From: Arcobacter venerupis
Lineage (GTDB): Bacteria > Campylobacterota > Campylobacteria > Campylobacterales > Arcobacteraceae
Length of the DNA stretch: 64,000 nucleotides
Assembly: GCF_013201665.1 (NCBI RefSeq)
Contig: NZ_CP053840.1
Coordinates: forward strand, 186,001-250,000
Reading direction: 5' to 3'
Positions within the stretch are counted from its first letter, which is position 1. Every line of letters starts with the position of its first letter. Below are positions 1 through 8,841 of the stretch, one piece after another. The position numbers and the translations under genes were made by a program. The notes under the pieces were generated by a model that was not told the origin of the DNA, did no database searches, and worked only from the letters and a program-made list of their open reading frames with translations.

Positions 1-17
1 TTTGTTAAAATTCTGCC

Positions 18-581
18 ATGAATATAGAAATATCAAAAATAGCAAATTTACCCACTTCATATGGGGATTTTAAAATACAATCTTTTAAACAAAATGATAA
101 AGAACATTTAGCCATATTTACATATACACTTCCTTCAATTCCAACCGTTAGAATTCATTCAGAGTGTCTAACTGGAGATGTTTTTAAAAGTTTAAAATGT
201 GATTGTGGTGAACAGTTAGACTTTGCATTAAAGCAGATTCAAAAAGATGGTGGAATGGTTATTTACTTAAGACAAGAAGGACGAGGAATTGGACTTTTTA
301 ATAAGGTAAATGCATATTCTTTACAAGATTTAGGACATGATACAATAAAAGCAAATGAGCTTTTAGGCTTCAAACAAGATTATCGAGATTACAAAATAGT
401 GGATGAAATTTTAAAACATTTTAATATAAAAAAAATAAAACTAATGACAAATAATCCTTTAAAATTAACATCATTAAAACATACTAAAATAGTAAAAAGA
501 GTTCCGATTATTATAAATAGTTGTGAATATAATTATGAATATTTAGAAACAAAAAAAGAGAAAATGGGGCATTTACTATAA
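18..581 (+). CDS. ribA: GTP cyclohydrolase II
   Basis: This enzyme opens the imidazole ring of GTP and releases formate and pyrophosphate to give the first pyrimidine precursor of riboflavin. The zinc-binding cysteines are visible as C50, C61 and C63 (SECLTGDVFKSLKCDCGEQ), and the RQEGRGIGL active-site segment lies at about 85-93. At 187 residues it is a stand-alone RibA without a fused RibB (DHBP synthase) domain. Only 17 bases of upstream sequence are in the window and no clear Shine-Dalgarno is seen, so an operon relation to an upstream gene cannot be judged. It converges on the next gene with a 13-base gap. Confidence 0.95.
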   Translation: MNIEISKIANLPTSYGDFKIQSFKQNDKEHLAIFTYTLPSIPTVRIHSECLTGDVFKSLKCDCGEQLDFALKQIQKDGGMVIYLRQEGRGIGLFNKVNAYSLQDLGHDTIKANELLGFKQDYRDYKIVDEILKHFNIKKIKLMTNNPLKLTSLKHTKIVKRVPIIINSCEYNYEYLETKKEKMGHLL

Positions 582-595
582 TTAGCAATTATAGT
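575..595. repeat. short inverted repeat between convergent genes
   Basis: Nine-base arms (ACTATAATT / AATTATAGT) flank a three-base loop and include the ribA stop codon. The position between two convergent genes suggests a shared 3' hairpin. There is no following T-run on either side, so it is at best a weak terminator. Confidence 0.3.
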
Positions 596-1869
596 TATGC
601 AACATCTATTAAATTTGCTTTTTTCATTTCTTCTATTATTCCAAAAAGTTCCTCTGCTTGAACACCAATAATATTTGCAATGTCAATTAAGTCATTATTA
701 CCATCTGCATAAGCTAAAAAATCCATCATCTTTTTAACAACATCATTAGAAGCTTTTGTTGAAATAGTTGGATATAAACCTCTTTTCCCTAATTGAGGTT
801 CACATAAAACATTTATTTTATAATATTGATTACATTCAATCAACTCTATTGCTTTTTTAATTTTATCATATCCACCATATAAGCCCTCTGGAGAGATAAA
901 ACTTAAATCATCTAATGAAGTATGATATTCTGGATACTCATGATATTTAGTTCTACATATTGTAGCTATTGGCAAATCTACTCCTGGAGAACAATATTGT
1001 CTTTCATCACTACCTCTATCTAAAAAACTATATTCAATATAGTCCGTATTTTGTAAAATATGTTTAGATACTTTATCAGCTAATGTATTCCCATATCTTG
1101 TTGGAATATAAGAATAGCTTTTATTATCACCAATAGTAGTAATATTAAAGCCCGCAATTATATATTTTTTCATAGCATCAAGATTTTTACTAATATACAT
1201 AATTGAACCTATAGTTTCAGGAATAAATACTATTCTATATGAGTATTTCCTATTTGCGATTAATTTGATAAAATTAACTAATGCCGTTGTTACTACTGGG
1301 CCAGATAATTCATTGTTTGCCATTGATGGATGACATACATAAGTAGATAAAAAAATTTCTTTTTCGCTCTTTCCTTTTAATTTAATTTCTCCATAAGTTA
1401 AATTTCCATTTTTTAATTCGCTATTAATTCTAACTTTATACCTTCCTCTCTTTAGTTTCTTGAATTCATTAAAAGTTAAACAAAATCCCCATCTTTCTGT
1501 ATAGTATGATGTGATATAAGGTATTGCAGAAGGTTCTTCCTCTATATAATATAAATGTTCTATAAGTTCCTCAAATTCAATATCTTTATCAATAGGTGTA
1601 GAATATCCAACAATATGTAAGTTATTAATCTTAAAATCACAAATTTTATTTCCATCTGGGTCAATAATATACCCATCATCACAATTCCACTCTTTTGGGA
1701 TTGTCCAATCAAAACATTTTGTTCCACTAGGAACTTCAAGTATATTTAGTTCAGGGATTATATTTTTAATATAATGCAATGTTTCTCTTACTCCATTCCC
1801 AGATAAACTTCTGTTAATAGGGAACAAATCTACTGCCCAATTGTACATTTCTTGTCCAATATTCTTCAT
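595..1869 (-). CDS. DUF4910 aminopeptidase-like (M28-fold) protein
   Basis: This 424-residue protein matches the DUF4910/DUF2172 family, structurally related to M28 zinc aminopeptidases and often found in surface-polysaccharide loci. Metallopeptidase-like segments are visible in order: CHPSMANNELSG (about 178-190), PETIGS, RGSDERQY and EYHTSLDD, which carry the expected His, Glu and Asp residues. The last about 60 residues look like a small helical, winged-helix-like tail. No signal peptide is present, so it should be cytoplasmic. It starts 3 bases after the upstream gene's stop, and its AGGAG ribosome site lies in that gene's last codons, so the two are translationally linked. The real substrate is unknown; family membership is likely, function is not established. 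Confidence 0.8.
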   Translation of the reverse strand: MKNIGQEMYNWAVDLFPINRSLSGNGVRETLHYIKNIIPELNILEVPSGTKCFDWTIPKEWNCDDGYIIDPDGNKICDFKINNLHIVGYSTPIDKDIEFEELIEHLYYIEEEPSAIPYITSYYTERWGFCLTFNEFKKLKRGRYKVRINSELKNGNLTYGEIKLKGKSEKEIFLSTYVCHPSMANNELSGPVVTTALVNFIKLIANRKYSYRIVFIPETIGSIMYISKNLDAMKKYIIAGFNITTIGDNKSYSYIPTRYGNTLADKVSKHILQNTDYIEYSFLDRGSDERQYCSPGVDLPIATICRTKYHEYPEYHTSLDDLSFISPEGLYGGYDKIKKAIELIECNQYYKINVLCEPQLGKRGLYPTISTKASNDVVKKMMDFLAYADGNNDLIDIANIIGVQAEELFGIIEEMKKANLIDVA

Positions 1870-1872
1870 CTA

Positions 1873-2874
1873 TTAACTCCTGTACTTTACTTCATAATAT
1901 GGCAATATATCTCCACCAAAACTAAGTTTAAACCAACCTCTTTTAGGTGAATTAATACCTTCTAAATCTACTTCGTTAATGCCTTTTTTACTTAAATCAT
2001 AAAAAGTTTCCCAAAGTACATTTGTTCCACTATGTCCATCTCTCTTTGCTGGATCATTCGCTCCAAAAATATAGTATGCTCTTTTCGTATCCCATGCAAA
2101 AAATACTATACTTCCAATCTCATTAAATTCATCATAACTAGCATAAATTTTCCCCATATTATTATCAAGTAGAGCTGATACTAGATTTTTCATAGTATTT
2201 AACATTTGATTTTCAACTTCAATATTTTGCCTATTCATTGTTTTTCTATAAAACTCTACAAGTAAAGAAATATCTGAAATAGTTTTTACTTGATACTCTT
2301 TTTTTATTGCATATCTAATTTGTTGTCTTCTTGATGTTGAAGCTTTTTTATAAATACTAATATCTTCAAGTTTGTTTGCTGTTCTAAAATCTGATATATC
2401 TAGATATGAAGTATATCTTATGTCAGGAGTATATTTAGGAAATTTAGTTCCAAAGTTTATCCATAAAATTCCTCGTATATCTACAATACTTGGATGTAAA
2501 CGAAGTTCTATATTCTTGTAAATATTAGTAAGTTCTTTTAAGATAAATTCTTGTATTTTAAATTGTTCAGAAAATTGTTGAGAATGATTTTGTTTATTTG
2601 TTGGTTTGTTATACATAATTCCATTATAAATAATAAAATCATCTAAAACCAAAGAGTTTTCATTTTTATTTTCTATAGTAGCTACTGCTGCTCTAAGTTC
2701 ATCTTTTTTATAACAATAAAAAAGTTTATATTTTACATCACATCCTTTTAAATATGTAGAAATAGAAAAAATTGTACCATTTGATGACTCATTAACAAAT
2801 TTATCCCATTTATCATTTGCTACAGTTTCTAATAGGGTATATTCTGTTGTAGGATTTTTTATTTTATTTATCAT
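1873..2874 (-). CDS. FemAB/BioF2-like GNAT acyltransferase
   Basis: This 333-residue protein has the double-GNAT look of the FemAB/FemX and BioF2-like acetyltransferase family. The C-terminal segment DLEGINSPKRGWFKLSFGG followed by ILPYYEVKY is typical of family members that act on lipid-linked or nucleotide-linked sugars. The central part (about 165-210) carries the basic, helical SRRQQIRYAIKK stretch usual before the second GNAT fold. No signal peptide or membrane segment is seen. It is the first gene of a two-gene operon with the DUF4910 protein. No other glycan-synthesis genes lie nearby in the window, so substrate and pathway are inferred only from family. An N-acyltransferase acting on a surface sugar is the best guess. 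Confidence 0.7.
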   Translation of the reverse strand: MINKIKNPTTEYTLLETVANDKWDKFVNESSNGTIFSISTYLKGCDVKYKLFYCYKKDELRAAVATIENKNENSLVLDDFIIYNGIMYNKPTNKQNHSQQFSEQFKIQEFILKELTNIYKNIELRLHPSIVDIRGILWINFGTKFPKYTPDIRYTSYLDISDFRTANKLEDISIYKKASTSRRQQIRYAIKKEYQVKTISDISLLVEFYRKTMNRQNIEVENQMLNTMKNLVSALLDNNMGKIYASYDEFNEIGSIVFFAWDTKRAYYIFGANDPAKRDGHSGTNVLWETFYDLSKKGINEVDLEGINSPKRGWFKLSFGGDILPYYEVKYRS

Positions 2875-3065
2875 TACTTTACCTTATTAATATGTATTAT
2901 AATTTTAACTACAGTAGGTTTTATGGGGGTTTTATAATTTTGCATGATTCTAACTTAAACTATTGGAAATTTACATTAATTTAAATTATTTTTATGCAAA
3001 GTAAGAGAAGATTATAATTTTGTTGAAAATTTTGTAATACTTTTGAATGGATTAACTAAAAAAAT

Positions 3066-3103
3066 AAAAAGGAGTAAAAGTGCTTAGACTTTTACTCCTT
3101 TTT
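3066..3103 (-). terminator. intrinsic terminator of the zinc-binding protein gene
   Basis: A perfect stem of about 15 base pairs (arms 3066-3080 and 3089-3103, core GGAGTAAAAG / CTTTTACTCC) encloses an 8-base loop. Its outer side is an A/T run on both strands, so it could terminate in either direction. It sits just after the stop of the minus-strand gene at 3122. Confidence 0.85.
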
Positions 3104-3121
3104 TATCAATATAAGATAGAA

Positions 3122-4399
3122 CTAATTGTGGTTAGCAATGGCATTTGCCATTTTTATCAAGTTTTCAGACCAATCTTTTGCTAATGGAGTCTCTTTTATA
3201 ACTTTTATTTTTAACTCGTTTGCTATAGTTTTTGCGCTTTTATCTGAAAATTCACTTTGAGTGAAAATAGCTTTTACGTTTTGTTCTTTTGCTTCTTCAA
3301 TAATTTTTTGAAGCATTTTAGGTTTTGGCTCTTTACCCTCAACTTCAATTGGTAATTGAACTAAACCATACTCTTTTGCAAAATATCCCCAAGATGGATG
3401 AAACACCATGAATTTAGAATCTTTTGGTAAATCACTTAAAATAGTTTTTATTTTTTTATCAGTTTGATTTATCTCTTCAATAAACTTGTCATAGTTAGTT
3501 TTGTAATAATCTTTGTTGATAGAATCAACTTCAACTAAAGCATCATAAATATTTTTTGCCATAATTTTTACATTATCAGGACTTGTCCAAGTATGTGGAT
3601 CTTTTCCATGATGATGTTCATCTTCTTTTGGAAAACTTTCAATTGCTTCCACATCATTTGAAGCTAAATCTTTAAAGAAATGTTCTTCTCCCTCAAACTC
3701 TGTTGGTTGATGTTGCGTAAAAAAGATGTATTTTCCATCTTCTTTAACTTCAATTTTGAAAGTTGATATATCTTTTTTATCATCAAAATTTAGTTCATAA
3801 AAAGAGTTAGTTGTTTCAAGTGAATCATTATTATTTGCAGTTGAAGTTTTATCTTTTTCAAATATATCTTTTGCTGTTTTTGTATAAGATTCTATTAAAT
3901 TAGCACTATTATTATCAGCTTTTATGATAAACATTTTCATTGTTGTTTCGGCATAATTTCCCTGTGTTTTTGAAAAGCTCCAGTTATATGTACCTTTTTT
4001 TAAATCAAAAACTCCAGCCCACTCAAAAGGAAGTTCTTCACTTTTATTTTGTTCTTCCTCATGATGATGGTTATGTTTTGCCATTTCAAGTAATTCTATG
4101 CCTTTTGTCATTTCGACAAATTTCATGTTTTTATTTTGAGTTGCAAATTTATCAAGCCATGTCTTTTCAAACTCTAAACCTATTGGGAAATAGATATTTG
4201 CATTTGAAATATCTTTCATTTGCGAGGGTTTTGGCTCATAAGTGTGTGGGTCACTTCCTGGTTTTACCATTGCGCTTACTTTAACTTTATCTCCACCAAT
4301 TTTTTCTACAAATGTTTGTTGAGGTAAGATACTTACAACTACATTTGTTTGTGCATAAACAATATTTAACAGTAAAAATATTGCAATTATAAATTTCAT
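3122..4399 (-). CDS. znuA: zinc ABC transporter substrate-binding protein (ZnuA-like) with inserted domain
   Basis: This is a periplasmic metal-binding protein of the ZnuA/cluster A-I family. Residues 1-16 are a signal peptide ending VYA. The conserved halves are present: SILPQQTFVEKIGG with PHTYEP (H52) at the start, then DPHTW (H269), VFHPSWGYFA and the C-terminal lobe. The His-rich loop usual between the first two metal ligands is split: HNHHHEEE at about 109-116 and EHHHGKDPH at 261-269. Between them lies an extra beta-rich domain of about 140 residues (121-260, WAGVFDLKKGTYNWSF to QHQPTEFEGEEHFF). The protein is therefore 425 rather than about 300 residues. No permease or ATPase gene is adjacent. 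A good ribosome site (AAGGAC) precedes the ATG. Regulation probably acts through the two palindromes upstream. Confidence 0.88.
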   Translation of the reverse strand: MKFIIAIFLLLNIVYAQTNVVVSILPQQTFVEKIGGDKVKVSAMVKPGSDPHTYEPKPSQMKDISNANIYFPIGLEFEKTWLDKFATQNKNMKFVEMTKGIELLEMAKHNHHHEEEQNKSEELPFEWAGVFDLKKGTYNWSFSKTQGNYAETTMKMFIIKADNNSANLIESYTKTAKDIFEKDKTSTANNNDSLETTNSFYELNFDDKKDISTFKIEVKEDGKYIFFTQHQPTEFEGEEHFFKDLASNDVEAIESFPKEDEHHHGKDPHTWTSPDNVKIMAKNIYDALVEVDSINKDYYKTNYDKFIEEINQTDKKIKTILSDLPKDSKFMVFHPSWGYFAKEYGLVQLPIEVEGKEPKPKMLQKIIEEAKEQNVKAIFTQSEFSDKSAKTIANELKIKVIKETPLAKDWSENLIKMANAIANHN

Positions 4400-4418
4400 T
4401 TTATAGTCCTTTTATTAC

Positions 4419-4433
4419 TGCAACGAAGTTGCA
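4419..4433. promoter_or_regulatory. candidate operator 1 (GCAAC-N3-GTTGC), znuA leader
   Basis: The palindrome TGCAAC-GAA-GTTGCA lies 20 bases upstream of the znuA start, downstream of a possible minus-strand -10 (TATAAC). Its core is the same as that of operator 2, 46 bases away centre to centre. Two copies of the same GCAAC-N3-GTTGC dyad in one divergent intergenic region point to a dimeric repressor. A zinc-responsive regulator is inferred from the adjacent gene. Confidence 0.7.
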
Positions 4434-4455
4434 TTTTTGTTATATTAATAAAATA

Positions 4456-4488
4456 AAAGTTAAACGCAACTTAGTTGCGTTTAACTTT
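4456..4488. promoter_or_regulatory. candidate operator 2: long perfect palindrome with GCAAC-N3-GTTGC core
   Basis: This 33-base perfect dyad has 15-base arms around a TTA centre; the core is CGCAAC-TTA-GTTGCG, flanked by AAAGTTAAA / TTTAACTTT. It overlaps the -35 region of the plus-strand promoter (TATAAT at 4497-4502, 17 bases from GTTGCG) and the upstream part of the znuA promoter. It could control both divergent genes. It could also form an RNA hairpin, but its shared core with operator 1 favours protein binding. Confidence 0.7.
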
Positions 4489-4525
4489 CTAAAAGATATA
4501 ATAAAAAAAATTAACAAGGTTAAAT

Positions 4526-5125
4526 ATGAGCCAACAAATATTTTGGAATGGAAAATTCTCAAAAGCTGATTATTTTTATGGAACAAAACCAAATGAATTT
4601 TTAGCTTCAAAAATTGAGTTAATAAAAAATAAAAAAAAGCTTTTATGCTTAGGTGAAGGTGAAGGTAGGAATGCACTTTTTTTTGCAAAAAATGGTTTTG
4701 AAGTTAGTGCAATTGATGCTTCTGATGTAGGTTTAGCAAAACTTGATTTAAAAAGTAAAGAAGAGAATTTAGAGATAAAAACTTTTTGTATGGACTTAAA
4801 TCATTGGAAAGCAGATGAAAATTACGATGTAATCGTAGCTTCATATTTACATATGTTTAAAGATGAAAGAAAAAATTTGTTTGAAAAGATTGAGAACTCT
4901 TTATACTCAAATGGTTACTTTATAGGTGAGTTTTTTTCAACAAAACAGTTAACATATAATAGCGGTGGTCCAAAAGATTTAGAGCTTTTATATACAATAG
5001 AGGATTTTGAAAATCATTTCTTATTTTGTAAAAAAGAGTTAAGTGAAGAGATTGTAACTTTAGATGAAGGAATTGGCCATCAAGGCGAAGCTTGTGTAAT
5101 TAGAGTTGTTATTCAAAAGAATTAA
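4526..5125 (+). CDS. class I SAM-dependent methyltransferase, TehB-like
   Basis: This 199-residue cytoplasmic protein has a SAM-binding motif I, LLCLGEGEGRNALFFAKNG (about 39-57), an acidic motif II (VSAIDAS) and DVIVASYLHMF as motif IV. This pattern is shared with small TehB-type methyltransferases linked to tellurite resistance and thiol methylation. The gene is divergent from znuA. Its promoter (TATAAT at 4497-4502) overlaps the 33-base palindrome, so it may answer to the same metal-dependent regulator. The ribosome site is AAGG, 8 bases before ATG. The substrate is not predictable from sequence. Confidence 0.8.
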   Translation: MSQQIFWNGKFSKADYFYGTKPNEFLASKIELIKNKKKLLCLGEGEGRNALFFAKNGFEVSAIDASDVGLAKLDLKSKEENLEIKTFCMDLNHWKADENYDVIVASYLHMFKDERKNLFEKIENSLYSNGYFIGEFFSTKQLTYNSGGPKDLELLYTIEDFENHFLFCKKELSEEIVTLDEGIGHQGEACVIRVVIQKN

Positions 5126-5217
5126 AAATTTATTTAACAGCTTTTTAACTACTAATTAAGTACACTATCTAATAATAAATATCAAAAATAATTATAATAA
5201 ATAAGACAGAGAAAAGA

Positions 5218-8200
5218 ATGTTAGAAACAATAAAAAATTTAATTAAACAAAAAGTTTTGATAATAGATGGAGCTATGGGAACACAGCTTCAACTAGCAGA
5301 TATAAAACAAGAAGAATGGCTATTTGAAGAACAAGATTTAGAGGGTTGTAATGAACTTTTAAATTTAACTGCACCACATGTTTTAGAAACTATTCATGAT
5401 GATTATGCCAAATCAGGCGCTGATTTAATATGTACAAATACTTTTGGTTCAATGCCTTGGGTTTTAGATGAATATAAAATTGGACATATGTCATATGAAT
5501 TATCACGACTTGGAGCGCAGCTAGTAAAAAAATCTTGTGAAAAATATAGTACACCTGAAAAACCAAGATTTGTCGTAGCTTCTATTGGCCCTGGAACAAA
5601 ATTACCATCACTTGGACACATCAAATATGATGAAATGTACGAGGGTTATAAAATCATGGCAAATGGTTTGGTTGATGGTGGATGTGATATTTTTTTACTT
5701 GAAACTTGCCAAGACCCACTTCAAATAAAAGCTGCACTTCATGCCTTAAATGATGCAGCACCGCATATTCCAATTATGGTGTCAGTTACTATTGAACTTT
5801 CAGGAACTATGCTTATTGGAACTGATGCTATGACAATAGCTGCAATTTTAAGTCCATTTAATATTTTATCTTTAGGATTTAACTGTGGAACTGGACCTAA
5901 ACAAGTTCATAAACATGTAAAAACTTTAAGTGAAGTTTGTAGATTCCCAATTTCAGTTCATGCAAATGCAGGTTTACCTCAAAACAGAGGTGGAAAAACT
6001 TATTATCCAATGCAACCAGATGAATTTACATCTTTACAAATGGAGTTTTTAAAAATAAACGGAGTTTCATTTTTAGGTGGTTGTTGTGGAACAACACCTG
6101 AACATATCGAAACTTTATCTAAAGCAACGCAAGGAATAATTCCTTTAAAATCTTGCGGATTTTTAAAAGCATCATTAGCTTCACTTTTTGGAACAGTTCC
6201 TCTAAAACAAGAGCCAGCACCTCTACTTATTGGTGAGCGTTCAAATGCAACTGGTTCAAAAGCTTTTAGAGAGTTATTAAAAGCTAATGATTATGAGGGA
6301 ACGTTAAGTGTTGGACAACAACAAGTAAGGGCTGGTGCTCACGTAATTGATGTTTCTGTTGGATTTGCTGGACGTGATGAGAGAAAAGATATGGATGAGG
6401 TAACTGCACTTTATTCACAAAAAGTTGCCCTTCCTTTAATGCCAGATTCAACTCAAATTTATGCCCTTGAAGCTGCATTAAAACAAATAGGCGGACGTGC
6501 TATTATCAACTCTGTGAATTTAGAAGATGGTGAAGAGAAATTTGATGCGGTTTGTAAATTAGCTAAAAAATTTGGAGCTGCACTTGTTTGTTTGGTTATT
6601 GATGAAGTTGGAATGGCAAAAACAAAAGAAGATAAAATCAGAATAGGTGAGAGAATCTTTGATTTATGTGTAAATAGACATGGATTTGACCCTGCTGATT
6701 TAGTATTTGATATGCTTACATTTACTATAGGTTCTGGTGATGATGAGTATAGAACTGCTGGAATGGAAACAATGGAAGCAATTCGTGAGTTTCAGATTTT
6801 ACATCCAGAAGTGGGAACTACATTAGGGCTTTCAAATATCTCTTTTGGACTTGATATAAAAGCTAGAATTTATCTGAACTCTATTTATTTAGACCATTGC
6901 GTAAGAGCTGGGTTAACATCTGCTATTGTAAATGTAAAACATATTTTACCCCTAAATAAAATAAGTGATGAAGATAGAGCTGCTTGTGATAATTTGATAT
7001 TCAACAACCATGAAAATGGTGACCCTTTATTTGCTTTTATTGAACACTTCTCAAATGTAGAAGCTCAAGAAGAACAAACAGATGAAGAGTATCAAAATAT
7101 GCCACCACTTGAAAAGGTGCAAAAACTATTACTTGATGGTGATAAAGATAGACTTCTTCCTTTAGTTGAGGAGTTAAGACATACAATAAAACCTGAAACA
7201 ATAGTAAATGAGTGGCTAATTGATGGAATGAAAATCATCGGTGAATTATTTGGAAGTGGACAAATGCAGTTACCATTTGTTCTTCAAAGTGCTGAAACTA
7301 TGAAAGCAACTGTTGATGCTTTAAACCCATATTTACCAAAAGAAGAAAAAGATAGTGAAACTACACTAATTTTAGGAACGGTAAGAGGTGATGTTCATGA
7401 TGTTGGTAAAAATCTAGTAGATATTATTTTATCAAACAATGGATTCAAAGTTGTAAATGTAGGTATCAAAGCAGGTCTTGATACATTTATTGACAAATTG
7501 CAAGAGCATAATGCCCATGCAATTGGTATGAGTGGATTACTTGTTAAATCAACAGCTGTTATGAAAGAAAACTTAGAAGAGCTTCAAAGATTAGGAATCA
7601 AAGTTCCTGTACTTCTAGGAGGTGCTGCCTTAACTAAAAACTTTATTGATGAGTATTGCCGACCATTTTATGATGGACCAATTTTTTATTGTAGAGATGC
7701 TTTTGATGGTGTTGTTTCTATGCAAAGAATTGAAAAGGGTGATGAAAATAATACTGCCCTTGCTGCTGATTTAATAAAAATAGTTGATACAAGTAATAGA
7801 GTGGAAGAAGAAGCTGTTGTTATTCCTCCTTATGAAGAGATACCACTTCCTGAAAAAGGAACTTTTACTTTTCCTCCAATTTGGGATAGAGTTGCAAAAA
7901 CTGGTGCAAAACTAGATAAAGAGTTAATTTTTAAATGGATAAATCATAGGGTTTTATTTAGACAAAGATGGGGATATAAAAGAGGAAAACAAGACTCAAC
8001 AGCATTTTTAAAATATGAAGAAGAAGTAGTTGAACCAACATATCAAGCTTTAAAAGCTGAATTATTAGATAAAAATATTTTTGAACCTATTGCTATTTAT
8101 GCTTATTATCCTTGTATTTCCCATGATAATAAACTTTATATTTTTGATAAAAAATATCTGTTTAATACCCTTGAAGAGTCAAAAAATGTACCACCTTTAA

Positions 8201-8694
8201 GTGAAGCTATAAAAGTATTGGAATTCCCAAGACAAAAAAGAAAACCTTTTAGATGTATTCCTGACTTTTTTGCAAATGATAGACTGGATGTTGTAGCCTT
8301 TACACTTGCAAGTGCTGGACTTAAAATCTCTGATTATGAAAGAAGTTTATACGACAAAGGTGAGTTTACAAAATACTATCAAGTTCATGGACTTGGAGTT
8401 GAACTTGCTGAAGCTTTAGCTGAGGTTTTACATAAACAAATTAGACTTGATTTAGATATCGTGCCAAAAGAGGGACACACTTTAAATGATGTTCAAATGA
8501 AACAATATGTAGGTTGCCGATATTCTCCAGGATATGCAGCTTGTCCAGATTTAGCAATGAACAGAGATATTTTTGATTTATTAAACCCTGAAGAGTTTGG
8601 AATAGAATTATCTGAAACTTTCCAAATGCACCCAGAACAAACAACATGCGCTATTGTGGTTACTCACAAAGAAGCAAACTACTATAATATTTAA
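5218..8694 (+). CDS. metH: cobalamin-dependent methionine synthase
   Basis: MetH transfers the methyl group of methyltetrahydrofolate to homocysteine through cobalamin. All four modules are present in 1158 residues. The homocysteine domain has zinc ligands C223 and C289-C290 (GGCCGTTPEH). The pterin domain starts at GERSNATGSKAF (about 340). The B12 cap and Rossmann domains include DVHDVGKN with the lower-ligand H727. The C-terminal reactivation domain has RYSPGYAACPD for SAM binding. It is slightly shorter than the E. coli enzyme (1227). The promoter TATAAT at 5193-5198 leaves a leader of only about 15-20 bases, so no riboswitch fits. A strong terminator starts at its stop codon. Confidence 0.97.
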   Translation: MLETIKNLIKQKVLIIDGAMGTQLQLADIKQEEWLFEEQDLEGCNELLNLTAPHVLETIHDDYAKSGADLICTNTFGSMPWVLDEYKIGHMSYELSRLGAQLVKKSCEKYSTPEKPRFVVASIGPGTKLPSLGHIKYDEMYEGYKIMANGLVDGGCDIFLLETCQDPLQIKAALHALNDAAPHIPIMVSVTIELSGTMLIGTDAMTIAAILSPFNILSLGFNCGTGPKQVHKHVKTLSEVCRFPISVHANAGLPQNRGGKTYYPMQPDEFTSLQMEFLKINGVSFLGGCCGTTPEHIETLSKATQGIIPLKSCGFLKASLASLFGTVPLKQEPAPLLIGERSNATGSKAFRELLKANDYEGTLSVGQQQVRAGAHVIDVSVGFAGRDERKDMDEVTALYSQKVALPLMPDSTQIYALEAALKQIGGRAIINSVNLEDGEEKFDAVCKLAKKFGAALVCLVIDEVGMAKTKEDKIRIGERIFDLCVNRHGFDPADLVFDMLTFTIGSGDDEYRTAGMETMEAIREFQILHPEVGTTLGLSNISFGLDIKARIYLNSIYLDHCVRAGLTSAIVNVKHILPLNKISDEDRAACDNLIFNNHENGDPLFAFIEHFSNVEAQEEQTDEEYQNMPPLEKVQKLLLDGDKDRLLPLVEELRHTIKPETIVNEWLIDGMKIIGELFGSGQMQLPFVLQSAETMKATVDALNPYLPKEEKDSETTLILGTVRGDVHDVGKNLVDIILSNNGFKVVNVGIKAGLDTFIDKLQEHNAHAIGMSGLLVKSTAVMKENLEELQRLGIKVPVLLGGAALTKNFIDEYCRPFYDGPIFYCRDAFDGVVSMQRIEKGDENNTALAADLIKIVDTSNRVEEEAVVIPPYEEIPLPEKGTFTFPPIWDRVAKTGAKLDKELIFKWINHRVLFRQRWGYKRGKQDSTAFLKYEEEVVEPTYQALKAELLDKNIFEPIAIYAYYPCISHDNKLYIFDKKYLFNTLEESKNVPPLSEAIKVLEFPRQKRKPFRCIPDFFANDRLDVVAFTLASAGLKISDYERSLYDKGEFTKYYQVHGLGVELAEALAEVLHKQIRLDLDIVPKEGHTLNDVQMKQYVGCRYSPGYAACPDLAMNRDIFDLLNPEEFGIELSETFQMHPEQTTCAIVVTHKEANYYNI

Positions 8695-8725
8695 AAGTAA
8701 GAGTTTTAAACTCTTACTTTCTTTT
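8694..8725 (+). terminator. metH intrinsic terminator
   Basis: Ten-base arms AAAGTAAGAG / CTCTTACTTT (8694-8703 and 8711-8720) surround a 7-base loop, followed by CTTTTCT. The stem begins at the last base of the metH stop codon. Confidence 0.85.
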
Positions 8726-8841
8726 CTATACAACTTTATAGCTATAAAATGAGATAAAATTTATAATAATATGAGGAAGCAAAAACTAATATGTAGTTGT
8801 ATATAATTCGCCAAAATTTACATATTATTAGGAATTACGAT

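Noticed and set aside
3242-4040. Calling the extra domain of ZnuA a ZinT domain
   Set aside because: The ZinT pattern of conserved His and the WxGxWQSVYPY-like start are not visible; only the general idea of a zinc-helper domain remains.
3940-4284. 114-codon open frame on the plus strand inside znuA
   Set aside because: It is antisense to a well-conserved gene, has no ribosome site and its translation is low-complexity hydrophobic/aromatic.
5126-5217. Possible cobalamin or SAM riboswitch before metH
   Set aside because: The gap is only 92 bases and the likely TATAAT box leaves a leader of about 15-20 bases, so no riboswitch fits.
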